This document shows positions 1-5,629 of a stretch of 7,446 nt of DNA, one piece after another. This DNA is from an uncultured Rubrobacteraceae bacterium (GTDB lineage: Bacteria; Actinomycetota; Rubrobacteria; Rubrobacterales; Rubrobacteraceae), in contig CADCVI010000149.1 in assembly GCA_902806105.1 (NCBI GenBank), positions 1 through 7,446 of the forward strand, written 5' to 3'. A program made the translations under genes and the position numbers. Positions within the stretch are counted from its first letter, which is position 1, and every line of letters starts with the position of its first letter. Under the pieces are notes generated by a model. That model ran no database searches and was not told the origin of the DNA. It was given only the letters and a program-made list of their open reading frames with translations.

Positions 1-107
1 TCCCGACCTGCACCGTCTTCGCAATCTCTATTCCCCATCGTCCGGGTGCTTGTCCAGCCCCTCGGCGTGGGCTCTACTCCCTGTACCGCCGGAACATGCG
101 CCTCGTA

Positions 108-134
108 GCGCCCGCTCTCGCGAGGAGCGGGCGC
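108..134. repeat. Perfect 10-bp stem-loop downstream of hisA
   Basis: Bases 108-117 and 125-134 are exact reverse complements of ten mostly G/C bases with a 7-base loop; the loop region itself contains the palindrome ctcgcgag (117-124). It lies about 80 bases past the hisA stop codon. Neither strand has a proper T-run directly after the stem, so it is not a textbook intrinsic terminator, although it could still end or stabilise the his transcript. A short T-run exists on the minus strand nearer hisA (around 165-170) but without a good stem before it. I see no gene in 1-212: the short open frames there have no recognisable protein sequence. Confidence 0.45.
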
Positions 135-212
135 GGCACGTCGCGGCATCTTTAACCTTGGAAAAACTCTTTCTTTCAGCCCACGCCGGGTCGTGTGAGA
201 CGGTGGCCTGAG

Positions 213-944
213 CTATCCGCGCCTCGCGACCTCCAGAAGCTCTTCCAGCGTAACCTGTCCCTCGTAGAGGGCGGTCCCGACGATCGCTCCCGCGACGCCG
301 GGGACGTTCACGAGCGCGGCGATGTCGCTCGTTCCCCGCACGCCGCCGCTCGCGATGGCGGGGATGATAGCGGCCACCGCCGCCGTCGCTTCGAGGGCCG
401 GTCCGCCGTCCATCCCGTCGCGGGCGACGTCGGTGTGCAGGACGGACGAGACGCCGTCGCCGGAGAGCTCCTCGGCGAGGTCGAGGACGTCCACGCCGCT
501 CGTGTGCTCCCACCCGTGGGTCGCGACCACCCCGTCCCTGGCGTCCACCGCTACGACGAGGGCGGGGCCGAGCGCGTCCACGGCCCGGAGGCGCAGCTCA
601 CGGTCGAGGACTGCGGCGGTCCCCATCACGACGCGAGAGGCGCCGACCGCCGTGACCGCGCGCAGGTCGTCCAGCGTTCGGATGCCGCCCCCGACCTGCA
701 ACGGCACGCCGACGGCGGCGGACATGCGCCCGATAAGGTCGAGCTGAACGGGGCGTCCCTCCTTCGCGCCGTCGAGGTCCACGACGTGTATGGCCCCGGC
801 CCCGCGCCGCTCCCACTCGCGCGCCCGCTCTACGGGGTCGGCGTCGTACTCCTTCTGGCGCTCGAAGTCGCCCTGCTTCAGCCGGACGCACCGGCCGCCG
901 CGCAGGTCTATCGCCGGGAAGACGGTGAAGAGCTCCGGGATCAC
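213..944 (-). CDS. hisA: Phosphoribosylformimino-5-aminoimidazole carboxamide ribotide isomerase (HisA)
   Basis: HisA is the cytoplasmic (beta/alpha)8-barrel isomerase converting ProFAR to PRFAR, the substrate of the HisH-HisF synthase. From the GTG start the protein is 243 residues, the usual family length. Visible motifs: FPAIDLRGGRCVRLKQGD near the N-terminus with catalytic Asp13; VGGGIR at 84-89 (first half of the phosphate site); TDVARDG at 171-177 with the second catalytic Asp172; ASGGV at 198-202; VGTALYEG at 222-229. The GTG at 944 overlaps the hisH stop by 4 bases (GTGA), typical of translational coupling. An in-frame ATG at 959 would add five residues (MGART) and a 19-base overlap; either is possible. 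In many actinobacteria this protein (PriA) also replaces TrpF. The N-terminal motif looks more like ordinary HisA, but bifunctionality cannot be decided from motifs. It is the last his gene visible in this block. Confidence 0.95.
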   Translation of the reverse strand: MIPELFTVFPAIDLRGGRCVRLKQGDFERQKEYDADPVERAREWERRGAGAIHVVDLDGAKEGRPVQLDLIGRMSAAVGVPLQVGGGIRTLDDLRAVTAVGASRVVMGTAAVLDRELRLRAVDALGPALVVAVDARDGVVATHGWEHTSGVDVLDLAEELSGDGVSSVLHTDVARDGMDGGPALEATAAVAAIIPAIASGGVRGTSDIAALVNVPGVAGAIVGTALYEGQVTLEELLEVARRG

Positions 945-1567
945 AGTCCGCGCGCCCATTCGAGAAAGTTCTCGTAGAGCTTGAGCCCGGCGCTGCTGCT
1001 CTTCTCCGGGTGAAACTGCACGGCCGCCATGTTCTCCCTTCCCGCCGCGGCGCAGAAGACCGTCCCGTACTCGGAGGTGCCCAGGAGGTCGGAGGGCTCG
1101 TCGGGGACGGGGTAGTAGGAGTGGACGAAGTAGAAGTCCTCGCCGTCGAGGCCTTTCAGAACGGGGTGAGCTCGCGCGACGGAGAGCTCGTTCCAGCCCA
1201 TGTGCGGCACCTTCAGCTCGCCCCCCTCGAAGCGCGTTACCGTCCCGGGCAGGAGCCCGAGGCCCGCGACCCCCGGCGACTCCTCCGAAGAATCGAAGAA
1301 GACCTGGAGTGCCACGCAGACCCCTAGGAACGGCTTGCCCGAACGGTATACGTCCTCGCAAGCCTCGTCCATCCCCCGGTCCCTTAGCTTCCTCATGCAA
1401 TCCCCGAAGGCCCCGACCCCCGGCAGAACCACCGCGTCGGCGCGCAGGACCTTCTCGGGGTCCGGGGTAAGCTCCACCGAAGCGCCTGCCTTCTTCAGGG
1501 CTCGCGTCACCGAGAGCGTGTTTCCGGCGTCGTAGTCCACGACCGCCACGTTCAGTGGTTCAGGCAT
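941..1567 (-). CDS. hisH: Imidazole glycerol phosphate synthase glutaminase subunit (HisH)
   Basis: HisH is the class I glutamine amidotransferase that hydrolyses glutamine and channels ammonia into HisF, which makes imidazoleglycerol phosphate and AICAR. HisF is not in the window. The 208-residue product has DYDAGNTLSV near the N-terminus, the oxyanion segment PGVGAF (49-54), the nucleophile Cys84 in GVCVALQ, PHMGWN (121-126), FVHSYY (147-152), and His186/Glu188 in QFHPEKS, so the Cys-His-Glu triad is intact. The residue two after Cys84 is Ala (codon at 1310-1312), where class I amidotransferases nearly always have Gly. The ATG at 1567 is preferred over an upstream start at 1606, because the extra 13 residues precede the conserved first strand. 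The start overlaps the HAD gene by 8 bases, and the stop overlaps the hisA GTG by 4, so this is a tightly coupled operon. Confidence 0.96.
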   Translation of the reverse strand: MPEPLNVAVVDYDAGNTLSVTRALKKAGASVELTPDPEKVLRADAVVLPGVGAFGDCMRKLRDRGMDEACEDVYRSGKPFLGVCVALQVFFDSSEESPGVAGLGLLPGTVTRFEGGELKVPHMGWNELSVARAHPVLKGLDGEDFYFVHSYYPVPDEPSDLLGTSEYGTVFCAAAGRENMAAVQFHPEKSSSAGLKLYENFLEWARGL

Positions 1568-2180
1568 CGGAGGCAGCCCCCTCCGGGAGGTCTGGCAGGA
1601 GTCCAAGGTCGACCAGGTCTTCGCGGAGCCCCTCGGGGCTTCGGACCGTTATCGCGGTGAAGCCGAGCTCCCTGGCCGCGGCCACGTTCGGGGGCGAGTC
1701 GTCCACGAAAACCGTCGTGGCCGGGTCCAGGCCGGTACGCTCGACGAGCACCCCGTAGATCTCCTTGTCCGGTTTGATCATGCGTTCCTCCCCCGAGACC
1801 ACGATCTCGTCGAACCAGGCCATGAAGCCGTACCGTTCCCTGGCGAGCGGAAACGTCTCGGCCGACCAGTTTGTCAGGGCGTACAGCGGGAACTCCAGGT
1901 CGCGCAGCTCCCGCAGGACGTCCACGCTGCCTTCGATGGGACCGCCGAACATCTCGTCCCAGCGCCCGTAGTACGCCTCTATCTCCGGCGCATACTCGGG
2001 GTGGCGGGAGGTCAGGGCCGCGGTTGCTTCCTCCGTCGTGCGGCCCCGATCCTGTTCGAGGTGCCACTCTAGCGTGGCAATCGTCGCGAGGAAGTTCTCC
2101 ATCGCCTCCTCGTCGGTGAACACCTTGCGGTAGAGGTAGCGCGGGTTCCAATCCACCAGCACGCCGCCCAGATCGAACAC
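1560..2180 (-). CDS. HAD-family hydrolase (YihX-like phosphatase type) inside the his operon
   Basis: This is a haloacid dehalogenase superfamily hydrolase, most likely a small-molecule phosphatase, cytoplasmic. Motif I is FDLGGVL with the nucleophile Asp3 and Gly rather than Asp/Thr two residues later, as in YihX-like subgroup proteins. Motif II is the Thr of LTNW (about 103), motif III is Lys136 in IKPDKEIY, and motif IV is VFVDDSPPN (Asp160/Asp161). An alpha-helical cap occupies roughly residues 12-80. The only ATG/GTG/TTG start in frame is the GTG at 2180, which trims the first beta strand. The upstream in-frame codons read IETVV, as expected for the family, so a rare ATC at 2192 or ATT at 2210 (overlapping the hisB stop, with AAGGG about 8 bases before it) may be the true start. 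Its position between hisB and hisH makes histidinol-phosphate phosphatase an attractive but unproven role. The alternative is a general sugar-phosphate or metabolite-repair phosphatase. Confidence 0.9.
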   Translation of the reverse strand: MFDLGGVLVDWNPRYLYRKVFTDEEAMENFLATIATLEWHLEQDRGRTTEEATAALTSRHPEYAPEIEAYYGRWDEMFGGPIEGSVDVLRELRDLEFPLYALTNWSAETFPLARERYGFMAWFDEIVVSGEERMIKPDKEIYGVLVERTGLDPATTVFVDDSPPNVAAARELGFTAITVRSPEGLREDLVDLGLLPDLPEGAASDA

Positions 2181-2205
2181 GACGGTCTCGATGCTCCCGG
2201 CCGCG

Positions 2206-2790
2206 TTAATCCAACACGCCCTTCGTCGAGGCGGTGCCGCTGGATCTGCGCGCGATGCCCGCGCGCAGGGCGACCGCCAAAGCTTTCACGCCAGACTCTA
2301 CCTTGTGGTGGGCGTTCTCGCCGTAGTGGCAGTTGAGATGAAGGGTGAACCGGCCGTACTGGGTGAAGGCGCGCAGGAACTCCTGGAAGAGCTCCACGTC
2401 GAAGGTCCCGATCTTCTCCGGCATCGGGCCGAGGTTTATGGTGAGGTGGCTCCGGGCTCCAAGGTCCACGACGACGGTCGAGAGCGCCTCGATCAGGGGC
2501 GCCGAAGCGTCGGCGAAACGGACAAGGTCGGCCCGGTCCCCGAGCGCCTCGTCGAAGGCGCGGCCGAGCACCAGGCCCGCGTCCTCGACGGTGTGATGGT
2601 CGTCGACCCAGGTATCGCCCTTCGCCTCGACTTCGAGGTCGATGCCGGAGTGGTGCGCCAGGAGGTGCAGGATGTGGTCGAAGAAGCCGACGCCCGTCGC
2701 GACCTCGGCCTTCCCCTCGCCGTCGAGCGAGAGCCGCACCCTCACGTACGTCTCGCCCGTCTTCCTCTCCGCCTCACCGATCCGCGCCAT
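2206..2790 (-). CDS. hisB: Imidazoleglycerol-phosphate dehydratase (HisB, monofunctional)
   Basis: HisB dehydrates imidazoleglycerol phosphate to imidazoleacetol phosphate using Mn ions bound by two His/Glu clusters. The 194-residue product is the dehydratase alone; it lacks the HAD phosphatase domain fused to it in E. coli. Motifs: GFFDH (35-39), DDHHTVEDAG (63-72) with the HHxxED metal ligands, LGARSHL around 110-116, YGENAHHKVES (156-166) with the second metal cluster, Lys169, and the C-terminal STKGVLD. The usual Phe before that Lys (FKA) is Val here. The start at 2790 is chosen because AAGGAG lies four bases upstream and the protein then begins as family members do; the 20-residue extension to 2850 is Arg-rich and not conserved. 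It is the first gene of the second his block, divergent from the LPDTG gene, with 25 bases to the HAD gene's GTG. Confidence 0.96.
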   Translation of the reverse strand: MARIGEAERKTGETYVRVRLSLDGEGKAEVATGVGFFDHILHLLAHHSGIDLEVEAKGDTWVDDHHTVEDAGLVLGRAFDEALGDRADLVRFADASAPLIEALSTVVVDLGARSHLTINLGPMPEKIGTFDVELFQEFLRAFTQYGRFTLHLNCHYGENAHHKVESGVKALAVALRAGIARRSSGTASTKGVLD

Positions 2791-2821
2791 CCGTCTCCTT
2801 CGGGGTAGCCAGCACACGAGC

Positions 2822-2827
2822 ATTCTA
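2822..2827 (-). promoter_or_regulatory. Possible -10 element for hisB
   Basis: Read on the minus strand this is TAGAAT, a five-of-six match to the -10 consensus, placed about 31 bases before the hisB ATG so that the leader would be about 25 bases and include the AAGGAG ribosome site. No good -35 hexamer is visible at 16-18 bases upstream; that space instead holds overlapping inverted repeats (2844-2862). hisB needs its own promoter because the gene behind it is on the opposite strand. The assignment rests on one hexamer. Confidence 0.38.
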
Positions 2828-2843
2828 GCGGACGAACGCCGAT

Positions 2844-2862
2844 CCTCCACGGAGGCGGCCTC
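2844..2862. repeat. Overlapping inverted repeats in the divergent hisB / LPDTG intergenic region
   Basis: Two short palindromes overlap: cctcc-ac-ggagg at 2844-2855 and gaggc-g-gcctc at 2852-2862. They sit roughly where the -35 region of the suggested hisB promoter would fall and about 50 bases upstream of the plus-strand gene. The position suits an operator acting on one or both divergent genes, but in GC-rich DNA such short repeats can occur by chance. Confidence 0.3.
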
Positions 2863-2912
2863 GGAGCATCTCGGGCTGCTAGCCTGAAACGCAGAGATCC
2901 GAAAGGAGCCGT

Positions 2913-3290
2913 GTGAAGGTGCTGGTACCGCTGGTCGTAATGCTTTCGCTGCTGACGAGCCAGGGGACGATGGCGCAGGGTGTGGAGGAACGCGCGCCGT
3001 CTTCGGTCTCCTACGAAGAGTTTCCGTACAGCATCCGGGAGGACGGCACCCTCATCTACGAGGGCGACATGGTATTCACCTGCAACGACCTTCCGCGTCT
3101 CATTGGGGACCCGGAGCTACCGTCGGCCCGCAGAGCTTTGGAGGAATGCGCCGAGCTCGGATATTCGCCGTCCACTGGAGATAAAACGCTACCCGATACC
3201 GGGGGCATCTCTTTGCTGGTATCCGTCGTTTCCGCGGCACTCGCTATTGGTCTCGTGCTCGCGGGCAGGAGCCGTCGAGGGACCGCGTGA
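2913..3290 (+). CDS. Small secreted protein with LPDTG sortase sorting signal
   Basis: This 125-residue protein has the complete layout of a sortase substrate. A signal peptide covers about residues 1-21 (Lys2, then a hydrophobic stretch, with TMA|QG as a plausible cleavage site). The mature part is short and acidic (about 22-91) with two cysteines (57 and 79) that could form a disulfide. Next come LPDTG at 93-97, a hydrophobic segment (about 98-116) and a basic tail RSRRGTA. It should be exported, cut at LPDT|G and linked to the cell envelope. The GTG start is supported by GAAAGGAG (2901-2908) four bases upstream. I do not recognise the mature domain. It is the only plus-strand gene, divergent from hisB and ending 15 bases short of the convergent GNAT gene. 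Its codons are visibly less GC-rich at third positions than its neighbours (for example GGA GAT AAA and CTA), which may mean later acquisition. No sortase is in the window. Confidence 0.85.
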   Translation: MKVLVPLVVMLSLLTSQGTMAQGVEERAPSSVSYEEFPYSIREDGTLIYEGDMVFTCNDLPRLIGDPELPSARRALEECAELGYSPSTGDKTLPDTGGISLLVSVVSAALAIGLVLAGRSRRGTA

Positions 3291-3305
3291 TCTCCCTCCA
3301 AGTCG

Positions 3306-3728
3306 CTACAACTCCTTCGAGAAGTGATAGCTCGTGATGTGCATTCCTTCGCGGAAGTAGAACTTGTGGGCCGCGTGACGCCCCACGCCGGAGTCGAGCT
3401 GGAGCTTCTCGCACCCGGCGTTTCGCGCCTCGTCCGCGAGCCAGTCCAGCATCCGCTTGCCGCTGCCGCCGGATCTCGCGCCCTCGTCCGTCACCAGATC
3501 GTCCACGTACAAGAACTTACCGTGGGCGAGGAACTCGAAGATCCTGAACCCCGCCACGCACAAGACCTTTTCCCCCTCTACGACGGCGGCCAGCCGGTAG
3601 CCCTGGCCGCGCATGCGCCGCACCCGCTCAGCGTAGCCTTCTTCGTCGAGGTGGGGCCGGAGCCCGCGCATCACCGGGAAGGTGGCGGCGACCTCGGTGT
3701 CCGAGAACATCTCCCTGACCTCGGGCAC
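3306..3728 (-). CDS. GNAT-family N-acetyltransferase
   Basis: This 140-residue single-domain protein is a GCN5-related acetyltransferase, which moves an acetyl group from acetyl-CoA to an amine; the substrate is unknown. It shows the core order: helices 1-2 in about residues 11-40, strands LAAVVEGEKVLCVAGFRI (46-63), strand FLYVDDLVTDEGARS (72-86) leading into the acetyl-CoA pyrophosphate loop RSGGSGKRML (85-94), and the C-terminal HKFYFREGMHITSYHFSKEL with Tyr124 at the position that often acts as general acid. The GTG start shares one base with the hisD stop (TAGTG), so translation is probably coupled to hisD and the gene is probably the tail of the hisZGD transcript. The coupling hints at a link with amino acid metabolism but does not prove one. 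It converges on the LPDTG gene with no obvious terminator in the 15-base gap. Confidence 0.9.
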   Translation of the reverse strand: MPEVREMFSDTEVAATFPVMRGLRPHLDEEGYAERVRRMRGQGYRLAAVVEGEKVLCVAGFRIFEFLAHGKFLYVDDLVTDEGARSGGSGKRMLDWLADEARNAGCEKLQLDSGVGRHAAHKFYFREGMHITSYHFSKEL

Positions 3729-4981
3729 TAGCCCTTCTTGCGGAGCCGCACCCCGACGCTGTCGGCGTGGTTCGGGAAGCCTTCGAGGTTCGCGAGGCGT
3801 TCGACGTGCGGGCCGAAGCTTGCGAGGGCCTCCGGGGTGTAGTGGATGTAGTTCGTCCTCGCGGTGAAGTCGTGGGTGCCCAGCGCCGAGGCCCAGAGGG
3901 CGGCGCCGTTGGTCGGGAGGGAGTGGCTTGGTCCGGCCCCGTAGTCTCCCAGGGCGACCGGGGTAAAGTCTCCGATCGCGACCATGCCGACGGCGTCGAG
4001 GTCCTGCAGGATGGCCTCGTGGTCCTCGGAGATGACGTGGGCATGCTCGGGGGCGTACAGGTTCGTAATCTCCACGGCCTGGGAGCTGTCCCGGACCAGG
4101 ACCAGGGTTATAAGCTCGGCGGGCTCGCCGGTCAGCAGCGGCTCGACGCTCCTTATCAGCTCCTCGCTCGGGGTGAGGAGGATGGCGGAGGCGCCGGAGA
4201 GGTGTTCGGCCTGGGCCATCAGGTCCCGCGCGACCCTCTCGGGGAAGGCTCCTGCCTCGGCGATCACCACTACCTCGCTCGGCCCGAGCGGGGCATCCAC
4301 GCCGACGTGGCCGAAGACCTCGAGCTTCGCGGCGGTGACGTAGTCGTTGCCGGGGCCCACGATCTTGAGGACCGCAGGGATGCTCTCGGTCCCGTGGGCC
4401 ATCGCCCCTATCGCCTGCGCGCCCCCGACGGCGTATACCTCGTCGAGCCCTAGGAGGCCCGCGACGGCGAGGACGTGGCGGCTCACGCGTCCGTCGCGTC
4501 CCGGCGGGGCGCAGACGGCGATCTCGGGCACCCCCGCAACCTGCGCGGGGACGGCGGCCATCACGACGGTGCTCGGGTAGGCCCCGTGCCCGCCGGGCAC
4601 GTAGATGCCCGCCCTCGCGATGGGCCGCACCCTCTGCCCCACCGTCGCCCCGTTGCGCGAGACCTCGAAGGGACGGTCGATCTCGCGCTTGTGGAAGAAG
4701 CGGACGTTCTCTATCGCCACGCGGAAGCTCTCCTCGACCTCCGGCGAGAGCGAGGCCCGGGCGCTCTGTATCTCCTCCGCGGGGACCCGGATGGGATCCG
4801 GCCGGACGCCGTCGAGGCGCTCGGTGTGGTCGAGCAGGGCCCTGTCGCCGCCGTCGCGCACGTCCGTGACGATGTCGCGGGCTACCTTGCGGACGGGCTC
4901 TGAAAGGAAGCCGCCCGGCCTGCGAAGGCCGGAAACTACCTCTTTCGGGTCTGCTTCGCGGGCGTCGATGGACTTAACCAA
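3728..4981 (-). CDS. hisD: Histidinol dehydrogenase (HisD)
   Basis: HisD is the Zn-dependent, NAD-linked enzyme that oxidises histidinol to histidine through histidinaldehyde, the last two pathway steps. With the TTG start the protein is 417 residues. Motifs: IYVPGGHGAYPSTV (about 126-139), GGAQAIGAMAHGTESIP (186-202), KIVGPGNDYV (206-215), GPSEVVVIAE (233-242), AQAEH with Zn ligands Gln257 and His260, NLYAPEHAHV with catalytic Glu312/His313, GDYGAGPSHSLPT with Zn ligand Asp346, and EGFPNHADS with Zn ligand His405. All key residues are present. The stretch between His260 and Glu312 is about a dozen residues shorter than in E. coli HisD, and the usual AGPSE reads LGPSE. The TTG at 4981 overlaps the hisG stop by 8 bases and has GCGAGG six bases upstream; an ATG at 5032 would add a non-conserved Pro/Arg-rich tail and a 59-base overlap. 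Confidence 0.94.
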   Translation of the reverse strand: MVKSIDAREADPKEVVSGLRRPGGFLSEPVRKVARDIVTDVRDGGDRALLDHTERLDGVRPDPIRVPAEEIQSARASLSPEVEESFRVAIENVRFFHKREIDRPFEVSRNGATVGQRVRPIARAGIYVPGGHGAYPSTVVMAAVPAQVAGVPEIAVCAPPGRDGRVSRHVLAVAGLLGLDEVYAVGGAQAIGAMAHGTESIPAVLKIVGPGNDYVTAAKLEVFGHVGVDAPLGPSEVVVIAEAGAFPERVARDLMAQAEHLSGASAILLTPSEELIRSVEPLLTGEPAELITLVLVRDSSQAVEITNLYAPEHAHVISEDHEAILQDLDAVGMVAIGDFTPVALGDYGAGPSHSLPTNGAALWASALGTHDFTARTNYIHYTPEALASFGPHVERLANLEGFPNHADSVGVRLRKKG

Positions 4982-5612
4982 CGCGGGCCTCGCTGTCCTG
5001 CATCTTCCCGGCGAGGGCGGCGACCTCGGCATTCCTCAGGCGATATGCGCCGCGGTTGGCTATCAGACGGGCGGTGGAGGTGGAAATCTCGTCCAGGATC
5101 ACGAGGTCGTTATCGCGCAGGGTCGTCCCGGTGGCGGTCAGGTCCACTATGCAGTCGGCGAGATCGACGAGCGGGGCGAGCTCTATGGAGCCGTGGAGCG
5201 CGATGATCTCGGCCTGCCGGCCCATCCCCTCGAAGTACGTCCTCGCGATCCTCGGGTACTTCGTCGCCACCCGGACGACCTCGGCGTGGCGGATGGACTC
5301 CCTGACGTCCTCGGCCCTTCCGGAGGTGGCGGCCAGGATCATCTGGCACCACCCGGTCCCGAGGTCCATCAGCTCGACGACGTTGGGCTGCTGCTCCTCC
5401 AGGACGTCCTTCCCGACGATCCCTATATCCGCCGCCCCATACTCGACGTAGACGGGCACGTCGGACGGGCGGCACATGATGAACTCCGCCCCCTCGGCAG
5501 GGTAGAGGAGCCTCCGGTCGTTCTCGCGCAGGACCGCCACCGGCAGCCCGGCCGCCCCGAGCGACCTGAGCGCGTCCTCGAAGATGGCGCCCTTCGGCAC
5601 CGCGACCCGCAT
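4974..5612 (-). CDS. hisG: ATP phosphoribosyltransferase, short catalytic subunit (HisG-S)
   Basis: HisG condenses ATP with PRPP, the committed and feedback-controlled first step of histidine synthesis. The 212-residue product ends without the C-terminal ACT-like regulatory domain of long HisG, so it is the short form that needs HisZ, encoded just upstream. Motifs: VPKG (5-8), MCRPSDVPVYVEYGAADIG (46-64) followed by IVGKD, VATKYPRIA (115-123), HGSIELAPLVDLADCIVDL (140-158), and the PRPP loop DLTATGTTLRDND (157-169). The ATG at 5612 gives the usual short N-terminus and a 17-base gap after hisZ. A TTG at 5633 overlapping the hisZ stop by 4 bases (TTGA) would add seven residues and cannot be excluded. 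The stop overlaps the hisD start by 8 bases. Confidence 0.95.
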   Translation of the reverse strand: MRVAVPKGAIFEDALRSLGAAGLPVAVLRENDRRLLYPAEGAEFIMCRPSDVPVYVEYGAADIGIVGKDVLEEQQPNVVELMDLGTGWCQMILAATSGRAEDVRESIRHAEVVRVATKYPRIARTYFEGMGRQAEIIALHGSIELAPLVDLADCIVDLTATGTTLRDNDLVILDEISTSTARLIANRGAYRLRNAEVAALAGKMQDSEARVG

Positions 5613-5629
5613 GATACCGTCCGGTCCCC

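Noticed and set aside
1..212. Possible hisF start or RNA gene downstream of hisA
   Set aside because: No HisF N-terminal motif (such as IPCLDV) appears in any minus frame, and no tRNA-like cloverleaf or T-arm could be built; only the stem-loop at 108-134 stands out.
945..1400. N-terminal extension of hisA up to 1400 (395 residues)
   Set aside because: The extra sequence lies inside hisH, is compositionally a shadow frame and precedes the conserved HisA N-terminal motif.
2791..2850. Upstream start of hisB at 2850
   Set aside because: The added 20 residues are Arg-rich and unlike the family. AAGGAG sits right before the ATG at 2790, and the suggested -10 would fall inside the extension.
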